This document shows positions 7,110 through 12,557 of a stretch of 12,557 bases of DNA, piece after piece. The stretch lies in NCBI GenBank assembly GCA_028873155.1, contig JAGWML010000068.1, positions 1 through 12,557 of the forward strand, written 5' to 3'. The position numbers and the translations under genes are program-made. This DNA is from Acidobacteriota bacterium. GTDB lineage: Bacteria > Acidobacteriota > Terriglobia > Terriglobales > Acidobacteriaceae. Position 1 is the first letter of the stretch; each line of letters opens with the position of its first letter. Below the pieces are notes generated by a model that saw only the letters and a program-made list of their open reading frames with translations, was not told the origin of the DNA and made no database searches.

Positions 7110-8012
7110 ATGTTGCCCCGTCCCTTCTTCCCCCTGCTCTTGCGCATCCTCCTCTTCTTCGCGCTGCTTCCCCTTCCTCTCAATCCGCAAAGACTCTCCG
7201 CCCAGGAAAAGCCCTACTTCGTCACCTACTCCCACGACCTCGAAGAGCCCGGCAACCTCGAAGTCGAGTCGCGCACCGATCTCGCCCGCCCCGACGCCTC
7301 CACCCGCTTCGCCGCAGAGGCCACCGAGTTCGAGTACGGCCTCCGCGCCTGGTGGACCACCGAGCTCTACCTCGAGGGCCAGACCACACCGGCGGACTCG
7401 ACCCTCTTCACCGGCTTCCGCATCGAAAACCGCGTCCGCCCCATCCTCCGCGAACTCCCCGTCAACCCCGTCCTCTACATCGAATATGAAAATATCTCCG
7501 GCGCCGACAAAACCCTCCTTGAAGTCGTCGGCCACGACAGCCAGTCCGATCTCGCCGTCCCCAACGCCATCGCCCGCCGTACCATGCAGCACGAGGCCGA
7601 AACACGCCTCATCCTCTCCTCCAACCTTCGCGCCTGGAACCTCTCCGAAAACTTCATCGCCGAGAAGAACCTCGGCCACGCGCCATGGGAGTTCGGCTAC
7701 GCTCTCGGCGCCACCCGCCCCCTGGCCACCGCCGCATCACCGCATCCCTGCTCGCTCTGCCTCCAGAACCTCACCGCCGGAGCCGAGCTCTACGGCGGCC
7801 TCGGCGACGCCGCTTCGCTCACCCTCGCTCGCACCTCCCATTACCTCGCCCCGCTCCTCGGCTGGCAGGCCACTCCATCCATGCGCCTTACCTTCTCGCC
7901 CGGCTTCGGACTCACCTCCACTGCCCTCAACCGCGTCTACCGCATCGGCCTCGCCTACGAATTCGACCAGTTCGGCTCCCGCTTCTTCGCTCGCAACGGA
8001 GGTGCCCACTGA
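7110..8012 (+). CDS. predicted outer-membrane / exported protein, partner of a c-type cytochrome
   Basis: The ATG at 7110 follows AGGAGG (7096-7101) by eight bases; the in-frame upstream start at 7050 has no such site. The 300-residue protein starts with a strongly hydrophobic signal sequence (about 5-31, ending RLSAQ). The rest has alternating polar/hydrophobic segments rich in aromatic residues and charged turns, such as FEYGLRAWWTTELYLEG, FRIENRVRP and VLYIEYENIS. It ends with YRIGLAYEFDQF near the C-terminus, which suggests beta strands of an outer-membrane barrel. Phrases like ISGADKTLLEVVGHD and NLGHAPWEFGYALG look familiar from uncharacterised acidobacterial proteins, but I cannot name a function. 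C214 and C217 form an isolated CxxC without the haem His. The stop codon overlaps the start of the cytochrome gene by one base (TGATG), so the pair is translationally coupled. A role in surface electron transfer or metal handling is inference only. Confidence 0.85.
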   Translation: MLPRPFFPLLLRILLFFALLPLPLNPQRLSAQEKPYFVTYSHDLEEPGNLEVESRTDLARPDASTRFAAEATEFEYGLRAWWTTELYLEGQTTPADSTLFTGFRIENRVRPILRELPVNPVLYIEYENISGADKTLLEVVGHDSQSDLAVPNAIARRTMQHEAETRLILSSNLRAWNLSENFIAEKNLGHAPWEFGYALGATRPLATAASPHPCSLCLQNLTAGAELYGGLGDAASLTLARTSHYLAPLLGWQATPSMRLTFSPGFGLTSTALNRVYRIGLAYEFDQFGSRFFARNGGAH

Positions 8013-8398
8013 TGCGACGCTTCACTCTCACCGTGCTCATCTTCCTCGCCGCCGCCCTCGCCTTCGCCGCCGGCCCCGCCACCAACCCAGTCGACCGCTG
8101 GCAGCGCGTCCCCCCGCGCGACCACGCCCGCTCCAACCCCCTCGCCGCCACCCCCGAAACCATAGCCGCCGGCTCGCAGCTCTATCGCACCCATTGCGCC
8201 CAGTGCCACGGCCCGGCCGCACTCGGCGATGGCCGCAAGCATCCCTCCCTCCGCACCGATCACGTCCGCTCCGCCTCCGACGGCGACCTCGAGTGGTTCC
8301 TCCGCCAGGGTGATCTCGCCCACGGCATGCCATCCTGGTCAAGCCTGCCCCCCACCCAGCGCTGGCAACTCATCGCCTACCTCCGCTCGCTCCCTTGA
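8012..8398 (+). CDS. exported monohaem c-type cytochrome
   Basis: The ATG at 8012 overlaps the previous stop by one base and is preceded by GGAGGT (7998-8003), eight bases upstream. The 128-residue product has an N-terminal signal (MRRFTLTVLIFLAAALAFAA), then a class I cytochrome c fold: CAQCH at 62-66 is the haem-binding CxxCH and M106 in HGMPSW is the likely sixth ligand. The C-terminal helix is QRWQLIAYLRSLP, the usual end of this fold. It should carry electrons in the periplasm. Coupled translation with the exported protein upstream implies equal expression and perhaps physical interaction. The identity as a cytochrome c is secure; its electron donor and acceptor are unknown. The reading frame extends upstream to 7685 within the neighbouring gene, but that part is a shadow. 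Confidence 0.93.
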   Translation: MRRFTLTVLIFLAAALAFAAGPATNPVDRWQRVPPRDHARSNPLAATPETIAAGSQLYRTHCAQCHGPAALGDGRKHPSLRTDHVRSASDGDLEWFLRQGDLAHGMPSWSSLPPTQRWQLIAYLRSLP

Positions 8399-8512
8399 GC
8401 AACACCTCACAACCGAGCGGTCTGGGAAATCGAGAGGAGTCTTGAAGGGCTTGACCTGAGCGAGGCTCCGTCTGCCGCTGCATGCGATTCGACTGGAGCA
8501 GACCCATTGCAC

Positions 8513-8539
8513 TGTCATCCTGAACGAAGGGAAGGATCT
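8513..8539 (+). repeat. TGTCATCCTGA-type dispersed repeat element
   Basis: The segment begins TGTCATCCTGAACGAAGG and ends AAGGATCT. It is very close to a short intergenic element, usually with GAGCGAAGCGAAGGATCT, that I know to be scattered through many Acidobacteriota and other bacterial genomes. Only one copy is in this window, 19 bases before the hairpin repeat at 8559, so the two may form a composite. Confidence 0.55.
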
Positions 8540-8558
8540 GCGGTTGCCTTTCGTGCAG

Positions 8559-8608
8559 GTGCCCCATCCATGACGGGAGCGAAGCGTACGTCATGGGTGG
8601 GAATGCAC
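8559..8608 (+). repeat. REP-like hairpin repeat, copy A
   Basis: CCCATCCATGACG (8563-8575) pairs with CGTCATGGGTGGG (8589-8601) through 13 positions with one G-T wobble, around the 13-base loop GGAGCGAAGCGTA. An outer GTGC (8559-8562) and GCAC (8605-8608) extend the symmetry. Copies B (9674-9710) and C (12001-12039) share the arms and loop in the same orientation. The similarity to copy B continues past the hairpin into the following bases (GCACAAA...TCCA...GCAACGC). Confidence 0.75.
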
Positions 8609-8921
8609 AAACCGCCCCGTCCACAGCAACGCTGATAGCGCGCAGTCGCAGCGGCCAGCGAGGAAAATCACAAGCCCATTCCGCGCCAGCCTCTCCTGCA
8701 CCCCGCCGGCAATCGCTCCCGCCGTCTGCAAGTGCGTTGCATGCCACCACGTAGTGAGCTGCACCTGTGCATGCTCAGCCCCACCGCGCCGAAAACCGCA
8801 ACCCGCCAGCTGTGTATAAAAAATAAACAGGAGCGCTGCGCCCGCCCTAATCACCAACGAGCGTACTGCCAGTCACCGCACTTAATCCGCAGAGCGATAC
8901 GCTGGAGTCAAGCTTTGTCGA

Positions 8922-8972
8922 GACCCCTCGAACCGCCTGCGGAATCCTCCCATAAGCCGGTGTTGAGGGGTC
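8922..8972. repeat. inverted repeat, 8-bp arms
   Basis: GACCCCTC (8922-8929) and GAGGGGTC (8965-8972) are perfect inverted arms 35 bases apart. The loop is long and there is no T-run after it. Chance occurrence in GC-rich DNA cannot be excluded. Confidence 0.3.
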
Positions 8973-9014
8973 GGGGTTGATTCGTAATGCGCTCGCGACA
9001 CAGCGAAATTCCTG

Positions 9015-9069
9015 GCGACAGCGTCAGGTCGCTGCACATCGGGCTGCTCGGGTCGGACCGGCGCGAGCA
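9015..9069 (+). other. structured 5' leader of the small secreted protein gene
   Basis: Two hairpins can form before the gene at 9137: GCGAC (9015-9019) with GTCGC (9028-9032), and TGCTCG (9045-9050) with CGAGCA (9064-9069), whose loop itself contains GGTC/GACC. Whether this part is transcribed is not known. I could not match it to a known riboswitch class. Confidence 0.3.
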
Positions 9070-9136
9070 CGCCAGATGGTGCCAGATGCCGGAGGGATCC
9101 TCTCTCCGCTGTCTCCCGGAAGAAGGAGCTGAGCCC

Positions 9137-9571
9137 ATGAAAAACCTAAAAATGACCCTCGCTGTGATGGGCCTGTTCCTTGCTGGTCCGTTGTTCGCCC
9201 AGCAGGGTGTCCAGGCCAAGGTTCCCTTCAGTTTCTATGTTGGGAACTCCCAGCTGATGCCTTCCGGAACGTACCGGATCGCTCCGTGCAGTACCCACGT
9301 CGCAACGGTCCGCAACTGCAGCAGCGGGGTAACTGTATTTCACATGACGCGGCCCAACGATAAGAAAGTCCAGGAGCAGGGCAAGCTGGTATTCCACAAA
9401 TACGGCGATAAGTACTTCTTGAAAGAAGTGCAGGGACCGTCGATCTCCACCGGCCTGGCGATCCCGGAAACGAAGAACGAGAAGACGGCAAGGGACGAGA
9501 TGGCGACGGTCACAACCTTTGAAACCATCACGATTCCAAAACCCGAGGACACCAAGCCGCCGAATCAATAA
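9137..9571 (+). CDS. small secreted protein of an uncharacterised acidobacterial-type family
   Basis: ATG 9137 follows AAGGAG (9123-9128) by eight bases and begins a clear signal peptide (MKNLKMTLAV, hydrophobic core, LFAQQ). An in-frame upstream start at 8987 would add 50 residues with no signal and is rejected. The mature protein is about 122 residues. It opens with KVPFSFYVGNSQLMPSGTYRI, a beta-strand/turn motif I associate with a family of short secreted proteins found in several copies per acidobacterial genome. A later KLVFHKYGDKYFLKEV segment is also typical. Cys51 and Cys61 could form a disulfide. The last 30 residues are polar and Pro/Lys-rich with no predicted fold. No catalytic motif is visible; function is unknown. 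Codon usage is less C-biased than in the flanking GC-rich genes, which might reflect high expression or different ancestry. Confidence 0.85.
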   Translation: MKNLKMTLAVMGLFLAGPLFAQQGVQAKVPFSFYVGNSQLMPSGTYRIAPCSTHVATVRNCSSGVTVFHMTRPNDKKVQEQGKLVFHKYGDKYFLKEVQGPSISTGLAIPETKNEKTARDEMATVTTFETITIPKPEDTKPPNQ

Positions 9572-9642
9572 CGCAGCGATCTCTGGGGAACGGGCGCGAA
9601 GCCGCGACGCTTTCAGCCCCTGTCCCCAGACTCCTGAAAGAC

Positions 9643-9670
9643 CCCGGCCAGCCTCCATCGGGTGGCCGGG
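9643..9670. terminator. GC-rich hairpin after the small secreted protein gene
   Basis: CCCGGCCA (9643-9650) and TGGCCGGG (9663-9670) are perfect eight-base arms with a 12-base loop, 72 bases after the stop. The following bases are CGTCCATCC with no T-run, so termination is only possible, not established. Repeat copy B begins three bases later. Confidence 0.45.
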
Positions 9671-9673
9671 CGT

Positions 9674-9710
9674 CCATCCATGACGGGAGCGATGCGAACG
9701 TCGTAGATGG
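9674..9710 (+). repeat. REP-like hairpin repeat, copy B
   Basis: CCATCCATGACG (9674-9685) pairs with CGTCGTAGATGG (9699-9710) at 11 of 12 positions counting one wobble, around the loop GGAGCGATGCGAA. Left arm and loop are nearly identical to copy A (8563-8588). The right arm has diverged but mostly keeps pairing, as expected if the structure matters or if mutations are recent. Confidence 0.7.
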
Positions 9711-9840
9711 GAAAGCACAAATCTCACCCCTCCACCGCAACGCAGATCGCGCCACATTCACCTCTCCTCACTCCATCCGCAGATTCACAGCCAGCGCCTG
9801 CCCCAGGATTGAGCGTCACGCCACCCGCACCGGCGTCCTG

Positions 9841-9868
9841 TTGCATGGCCACGCAGCGCCTGTATAGT
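9841..9868 (+). promoter_or_regulatory. candidate promoter of the sensor phosphatase gene
   Basis: TATAGT (9863-9868, 5 of 6) is a good -10 box; TTGCAT (9841-9846) is a poor -35 box (3 of 6) with a 16-base spacer. Transcription would start near 9875, giving a leader of about 35 bases. Confidence 0.45.
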
Positions 9869-9909
9869 AGAGCGAATTGATTTTCTCCTCCGTCCCCGAG
9901 GGTTGCCGC

Positions 9910-11958
9910 ATGGCACGAACACTGCGCCGGGTTCTATCGTGTCTGTTCCTGCTCGCCGTCGCCACACTGCATGCGCAAGCCCCCACTCAGCCTGCCGCGA
10001 CCACCATCACCCTCGGTCAGTCCGCCGTCCCGCTCAACGGCCCGTGGAAGTTCCACATCGGCGACTCGCCCATCGACCCGAAGACGGGCAAGCCGCTCTG
10101 GGCCGCACCGGACTTCGACGACTCCAACTGGGAGACCGTCGACCTGACCCCGAAGCAAGGGGCAACCGATCCTGTTGCAGGTACATCCGGTTACGTGCCC
10201 GGCTGGACGGCACGCGGCCATGCTGGAGACTGGGGCTACGCATGGTACCGGATCCGCGTCCGGGTGGACGTACCGGCCGGGCTATCGATGGCCCTGGCCG
10301 GACCGCACGACTTCGATGACGCCTACCAGCTCTTTGCCAATGGATCGCTCCTGGGCAGCTTTGGCGACTTCAGCACCCGACATCCCAAGTCCTACTACAC
10401 GCAGCCTGCGATGTTCTATCTTCAGGGCGCCGGGGCGAGTCAGGTTTTGGCCCTCCGATGCTGGATGGAACCCTCCACATTGCTGCTGTCCCCGGACGCA
10501 GGTGGCATGCATTCTGCGCCCGTCTTTGGCGAGGCAGGCGTAGTGCGCCTCGCGAATCAAGCCAACTGGTTAGAGGTCTTCCGATCCTACTCCGCGGAAG
10601 CCGTCGAAGCGGTGTTCTTTGTGCTGCTTGCCGTTCTGGCGCTAAGCCTGATTCTGTTTGATCGTTCCGATGATGCCTATCTCTGGATGGCCTTTCTCTT
10701 TCTGCTCACTGCTCTGGATGCTGGAATCAATCCGGTTGCTGAATGGACGCAGGTCGTCAGCATACGCTTGGGGAACTTTTTGACCGACGGAATCATTTCT
10801 CCCCTTGAATATGCCGCGTGGGTGATCGTTTGGTGGGTGTGGTTCGGGCGCGCCCGGTCTCGGTGGCTGCCGCGCCTTGTGACGGGATTAACTGTGTTGA
10901 TCACGATTGCCTCGACACTGGGAGACGAAATGTTCTTTGGTGTCCTGCCACACACGGCGGCACAGCACTGGCACACTGTCGCTCAGATCGTTCAGGTGAT
11001 CTTCTTCGGATTGCTGGTGTGGATTGTTGTTGATGGCATTCGACGGCAGGGAATGGAGGGCTGGCTGGTGCTGCCGGCCGTCCTTTTGCACGGCGTCAGC
11101 AGCTTCTGGCGTGAGTTTGCATTACACCATTTCAACCTGCTCTGGTTTCCCTTCGGTGTGAGGGTGAGCCTGATGGAAGTCTCGGACTTTTTGATCGCCG
11201 CGGTGATAGCCCTTTTGCTTCTGCGCCGCCTTCTGCAGTCGCTCAAGCGCCAGCGCCAGATGGCCCTCGACGTCCGGCAGGCGCAGGAGGTGCAGGAGGT
11301 CATCCTGCCCGAACGCCGGGTCGTCTTGCCGGGCTTCGACATCGAGAGCGAGTACCGCCCCGCGCGCGAGGTCGGCGGCGACTTCTTCCAGATCATTCCA
11401 AACGAGAAGGACGGCAGCCTGCTCATCGTCGCCGGCGACGTCACCGGCAAAGGCCTCAAGGCCGGCATGCTCGTCGCGCTGCTCGTCGGCGCCATTCGCT
11501 CCACAGCCGAAATGGTGACGGACCCCGCGGAGATCCTCTGCGCCCTGAACCGTCGCCTGCTGGGCCGCGGTGATGCGCAGGCCACCTGTCTGGCTCTTCA
11601 CGTCCAGCGCAATGGCTCCGCCACACTCGCCAATGCAGGCCACCTGCCGCCCTATCTCAACGGAAAGCCCATGGAGATCGACGGCTCGCTGCCGTTGGGC
11701 TTGGTCGAGCAGTTCGAAAGCTCCGTCCATTGCTTCCAGCTCGCCCCGAAGGACCGCCTCCTGCTGCTCTCCGACGGCGTCGCGGAAGCCACCGACGAGC
11801 AGGGCACGCTCTTCGGCTTCGAGCGCGTCCTCGAACTCGTCCGCACCCAGCCTTCCGCCACGCAGATCGCAGAAGCGGCCCAGGCCTTCGGCCAGGACGA
11901 CGACATCAGCGTCATCGCTGTCACCCGGATCGCCGCACCCGAACCAGCTCTTGCCTGA
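9910..11958 (+). CDS. membrane sensor with SpoIIE/PP2C-type serine/threonine phosphatase domain
   Basis: I chose ATG 9910 (GAGGG seven bases upstream) over a TTG at 9877 because it starts a clean signal peptide (MARTLRRVLS, hydrophobic core, LHAQ). The 682-residue protein has four parts. Residues 24-220 form an extracytoplasmic domain resembling the sugar-binding jelly-roll of GH2 enzymes (LNGPWKFHIGD, PDFDDSNWETVDL, GYAWYRIRV). About seven hydrophobic helices follow at 230-440. A charged linker (RQRQMALDVRQAQEVQEVILPE) leads to a SpoIIE/PP2C domain (about 470-673). Acidic metal-binding positions are all present: EVGGDFF (D491), GDVTGKG (D510), SDGVAEATD (D622) and GQDDDIS (D663-D665), with NAGHLPPYL between them, so the phosphatase looks active. 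The layout recalls 7TMR-DISM receptors. It likely dephosphorylates a cytoplasmic anti-sigma-antagonist-type partner in response to a periplasmic ligand. No such partner is encoded nearby, so it is an orphan here. Confidence 0.92.
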   Translation: MARTLRRVLSCLFLLAVATLHAQAPTQPAATTITLGQSAVPLNGPWKFHIGDSPIDPKTGKPLWAAPDFDDSNWETVDLTPKQGATDPVAGTSGYVPGWTARGHAGDWGYAWYRIRVRVDVPAGLSMALAGPHDFDDAYQLFANGSLLGSFGDFSTRHPKSYYTQPAMFYLQGAGASQVLALRCWMEPSTLLLSPDAGGMHSAPVFGEAGVVRLANQANWLEVFRSYSAEAVEAVFFVLLAVLALSLILFDRSDDAYLWMAFLFLLTALDAGINPVAEWTQVVSIRLGNFLTDGIISPLEYAAWVIVWWVWFGRARSRWLPRLVTGLTVLITIASTLGDEMFFGVLPHTAAQHWHTVAQIVQVIFFGLLVWIVVDGIRRQGMEGWLVLPAVLLHGVSSFWREFALHHFNLLWFPFGVRVSLMEVSDFLIAAVIALLLLRRLLQSLKRQRQMALDVRQAQEVQEVILPERRVVLPGFDIESEYRPAREVGGDFFQIIPNEKDGSLLIVAGDVTGKGLKAGMLVALLVGAIRSTAEMVTDPAEILCALNRRLLGRGDAQATCLALHVQRNGSATLANAGHLPPYLNGKPMEIDGSLPLGLVEQFESSVHCFQLAPKDRLLLLSDGVAEATDEQGTLFGFERVLELVRTQPSATQIAEAAQAFGQDDDISVIAVTRIAAPEPALA

Positions 11959-11994
11959 AGATCCAGTCGATTACACGTGCCCTACCCAAACTCC

Positions 11995-12040
11995 GGGTGC
12001 CCCATTCATGACGGGCGCGAAGCGAACGGCATGAGTGTGA
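11995..12040 (+). repeat. REP-like hairpin repeat, copy C
   Basis: GGGTGC is followed by CCCATTCATGACG (12001-12013), which pairs imperfectly with CGGCATGAGTGTG (12027-12039) around a loop GGGCGCGAAGCGAA-like in sequence. The orientation matches copies A and B. It begins 36 bases after the stop codon of the sensor phosphatase, so it may form the 3' end of that transcript. Confidence 0.65.
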
Positions 12041-12061
12041 TACCACAACCCCACACCAGCC

Positions 12062-12109
12062 GGGTGCCCCATCTTCACCGATGCGCGTCAGCGCAGCGGT
12101 TAAGGTGGG
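12062..12109 (+). repeat. REP-like hairpin repeat, copy D (diverged variant)
   Basis: It opens with the same GGGTGCCCCAT as copy C. CCCATCTTCACC (12068-12079) pairs with GGTTAAGGTGGG (12098-12109) with one mismatch and one wobble. The loop contains TGCGC (12082-12086) and GCGCA (12091-12095), a perfect inner hairpin. The loop differs from copies A-C, so this is a related subfamily or a mosaic. Confidence 0.55.
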
Positions 12110-12123
12110 AGTCAACTCCCACC
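12104..12123. repeat. perfect palindrome with 9-bp arms
   Basis: GGTGGGAGT (12104-12112) and ACTCCCACC (12115-12123) are separated by CA. It shares GGTGGG with the right arm of repeat D, so the two hairpins exclude each other. Confidence 0.6.
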
Positions 12124-12283
12124 CCGCCACCATATAGCTGAAAGTTGAAGGCTGAGAGCTGAAAGCTGCTTTTCGTCAATCCCCCTCGGCCCAACATTTC
12201 TTCTAACTCCCTCATTCCACTCCTCAGAAAACTTCCGCGGTTTTGCATGTTAATTCCCGCAAACGCAGATACTAAATACATCA

Positions 12284-12327
12284 GCCTGAGAACCGCGCCC
12301 ACCGGCCCGCGTCTCAGGCATTTTCAT
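12284..12327 (+). terminator. terminator-like hairpin before the small ORF
   Basis: GCCTGAGA (12284-12291) and TCTCAGGC (12312-12319) are perfect eight-base arms; CGCG can pair inside the 20-base loop. The right arm is followed by ATTTTCATTTC, a weak T-rich tail. The hairpin ends 12 bases before a ribosome binding site, so it could be an attenuator as well as an ordinary terminator. Confidence 0.5.
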
Positions 12328-12345
12328 TTCTAGGAGATCCGCGCC

Positions 12346-12495
12346 ATGCCGACAACCTTCACATCGGGTCCGATGTCAGCCCCGGTCCGTACCCCAAAGC
12401 CACCCCCCTACCCCCCCCTAAATTTATTTGCACTTTTCCACATTTTTCTTGCACGTTTTTCGAATCCAATTTTTACCTTATCTTCGCTTTTCTGA
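12346..12495 (+). CDS. possible 49-residue small protein or leader peptide
   Basis: ATG 12346 is preceded by AGGAG (12332-12336), nine bases upstream, and the frame runs 49 codons to TGA at 12493-12495. The product begins MPTTFTSGPMSAPVRTPKPP, then a Pro-rich segment and a hydrophobic, Phe-rich tail ending FTLSSLF. I do not recognise it. In favour: a good ribosome binding site and the surrounding hairpins. Against: low-complexity C- and T-runs dominate the codons and there is no homologue that I know. It may be a leader peptide for a gene beyond the window, or a chance frame. Confidence 0.3.
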   Translation: MPTTFTSGPMSAPVRTPKPPPYPPLNLFALFHIFLARFSNPIFTLSSLF

Positions 12496-12530
12496 GCGTG
12501 GCACCGCTCATGGAATCGCTAACTCCATGA
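12493..12530 (+). promoter_or_regulatory. two mutually exclusive hairpins at the window end
   Basis: TGAGCG (12493-12498) pairs with CGCTCA (12505-12510), and TCATGGA (12508-12514) pairs with TCCATGA (12524-12530). Both are perfect, and they share bases 12508-12510, so only one can form fully. The first starts on the stop codon of the small ORF. The arrangement resembles an attenuator, but the downstream gene is not visible. Confidence 0.3.
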
Positions 12531-12557
12531 ATCCGTTCACATGCTGACCGCGCCCAC

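Larger units (their letters stand above)
8399..9136. other. 738-base spacer with repeat elements, no secure gene
   Basis: The spacer holds a TGTCATCCTGA-type element (8513-8539), a hairpin repeat (8559-8608), an AT-rich stretch at 8811-8830, a long inverted repeat (8922-8972) and a structured leader before the next gene. An 88-codon minus-strand frame at 8591-8857 is discussed separately and not called as a gene. No terminator with a T-run is evident after the cytochrome gene. Confidence 0.6.
9572..9909. other. 338-base spacer with terminator-like hairpin, repeat B and promoter
   Basis: The spacer contains a GC-rich hairpin (9643-9670), hairpin repeat copy B (9674-9710) immediately after it, and a candidate promoter (9841-9868) for the sensor phosphatase. 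Between about 9720 and 9840 I see nothing specific. Confidence 0.6.
11959..12557. other. 599-base tail with repeats and a possible leader region
   Basis: From left to right: hairpin repeats C and D, a perfect 20-bp palindrome, a pair of AGCTGAAAG direct repeats (12136-12144 and 12157-12165), a terminator-like hairpin (12284-12319), a possible 49-codon ORF (12346-12495) and two overlapping hairpins (12493-12530). Between about 12170 and 12240 I see nothing specific. From 12400 on the sequence is pyrimidine-rich, with C-runs and then T-runs. Confidence 0.6.

Noticed and set aside
8370..8750. Minus-strand 126-codon frame in the repeat-rich spacer
   Set aside because: It mainly translates the TGTCATCCTGA element and hairpin repeat A; frames like this are often mis-annotated as hypothetical proteins.
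9010..9110. c-di-GMP (GEMM) riboswitch before the small secreted protein gene
   Set aside because: GGTGCCAGATGCCGG vaguely recalls part of the GEMM core, but the conserved paired elements and GNRA-type receptor pattern could not be found.
8987..9136. Upstream extension of the small secreted protein gene
   Set aside because: The extension lacks a signal sequence and a ribosome binding site, whereas ATG 9137 has both.
9877..9909. TTG start for the sensor phosphatase
   Set aside because: ATG 9910 has a better-placed GAGGG and starts a proper signal peptide; the TTG lies almost at the predicted transcript start.
12083..12133. tRNA-like 3' end (GGTTAAGG, GGGAG/CTCCC, then CCGCCACCA)
   Set aside because: The apparent T-arm has a four-base loop, not seven, there is no matching 5' acceptor arm or anticodon stem, and the segment belongs to repeat D and the palindrome.
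12075..12302. Minus-strand 75-codon frame near the window end
   Set aside because: It runs across the palindrome, the AGCTGAAAG repeats and the terminator-like hairpin, with no ribosome binding site that I can support.
1..12557. CRISPR array, insertion sequence or prophage
   Set aside because: No regularly spaced direct repeats with unique spacers, and no transposase, integrase or phage-like reading frames were seen. The repeated elements are short hairpins without coding capacity.

Overview
The window reads as chromosomal DNA of a high-GC Acidobacteriota soil bacterium, probably of the Terriglobia/Acidobacteriaceae type. The grounds are strong C/G third-position bias, a large secreted xylanase, a small secreted protein of a kind I associate with these genomes, and intergenic spacers full of short hairpin repeats such as GTGCCCCATCCATGACG and TGTCATCCTGA. 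The taxonomy is inference; there is no rRNA or marker gene here.

Layout, left to right. (1) The 3' part of a Pro/Ala-rich protein with a C-terminal degenerate PilZ-like domain (to 1232, +). (2) A fused class I [4Fe-4S] fumarase (1357-2883, +). (3) A convergent GH10 endo-xylanase with three N-terminal carbohydrate-binding modules (2979-5966, -); a 15-bp perfect hairpin in the 95-base gap probably terminates both genes. The xylanase has a good sigma70-type promoter with a 20-bp palindrome lying on the first transcribed bases. (4) A small lipoprotein of unknown function (6344-6874, +). (5) A two-gene operon (7110-8398, +): a predicted outer-membrane or secreted protein and a one-haem c-type cytochrome, joined by a TGATG stop/start overlap and preceded by three spaced dyad-containing sites that look like an operator array. 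(6) A repeat-rich spacer, then a 144-aa secreted protein (9137-9571, +). (7) Another repeat-bearing spacer, then a membrane sensor with a sugar-binding-like ectodomain, about seven membrane helices and a SpoIIE/PP2C phosphatase domain (9910-11958, +). (8) A 600-base tail with two more hairpin repeats, an unrelated palindrome, and a possible leader region (terminator-like hairpin, 49-codon ORF, two mutually exclusive hairpins) running to the window end.

The genes do not form one pathway. Fumarase is housekeeping (TCA cycle). The xylanase and the sugar-binding-like sensor phosphatase fit a plant-polymer-degrading lifestyle, but nothing in the sequence links them directly. The most interesting parts are regulatory: the xylanase promoter/palindrome, the repeated dyads upstream of the membrane-protein/cytochrome operon, and the same-orientation hairpin repeats found 3' of plus-strand genes. 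I found no CRISPR array, transposase, tRNA or rRNA.
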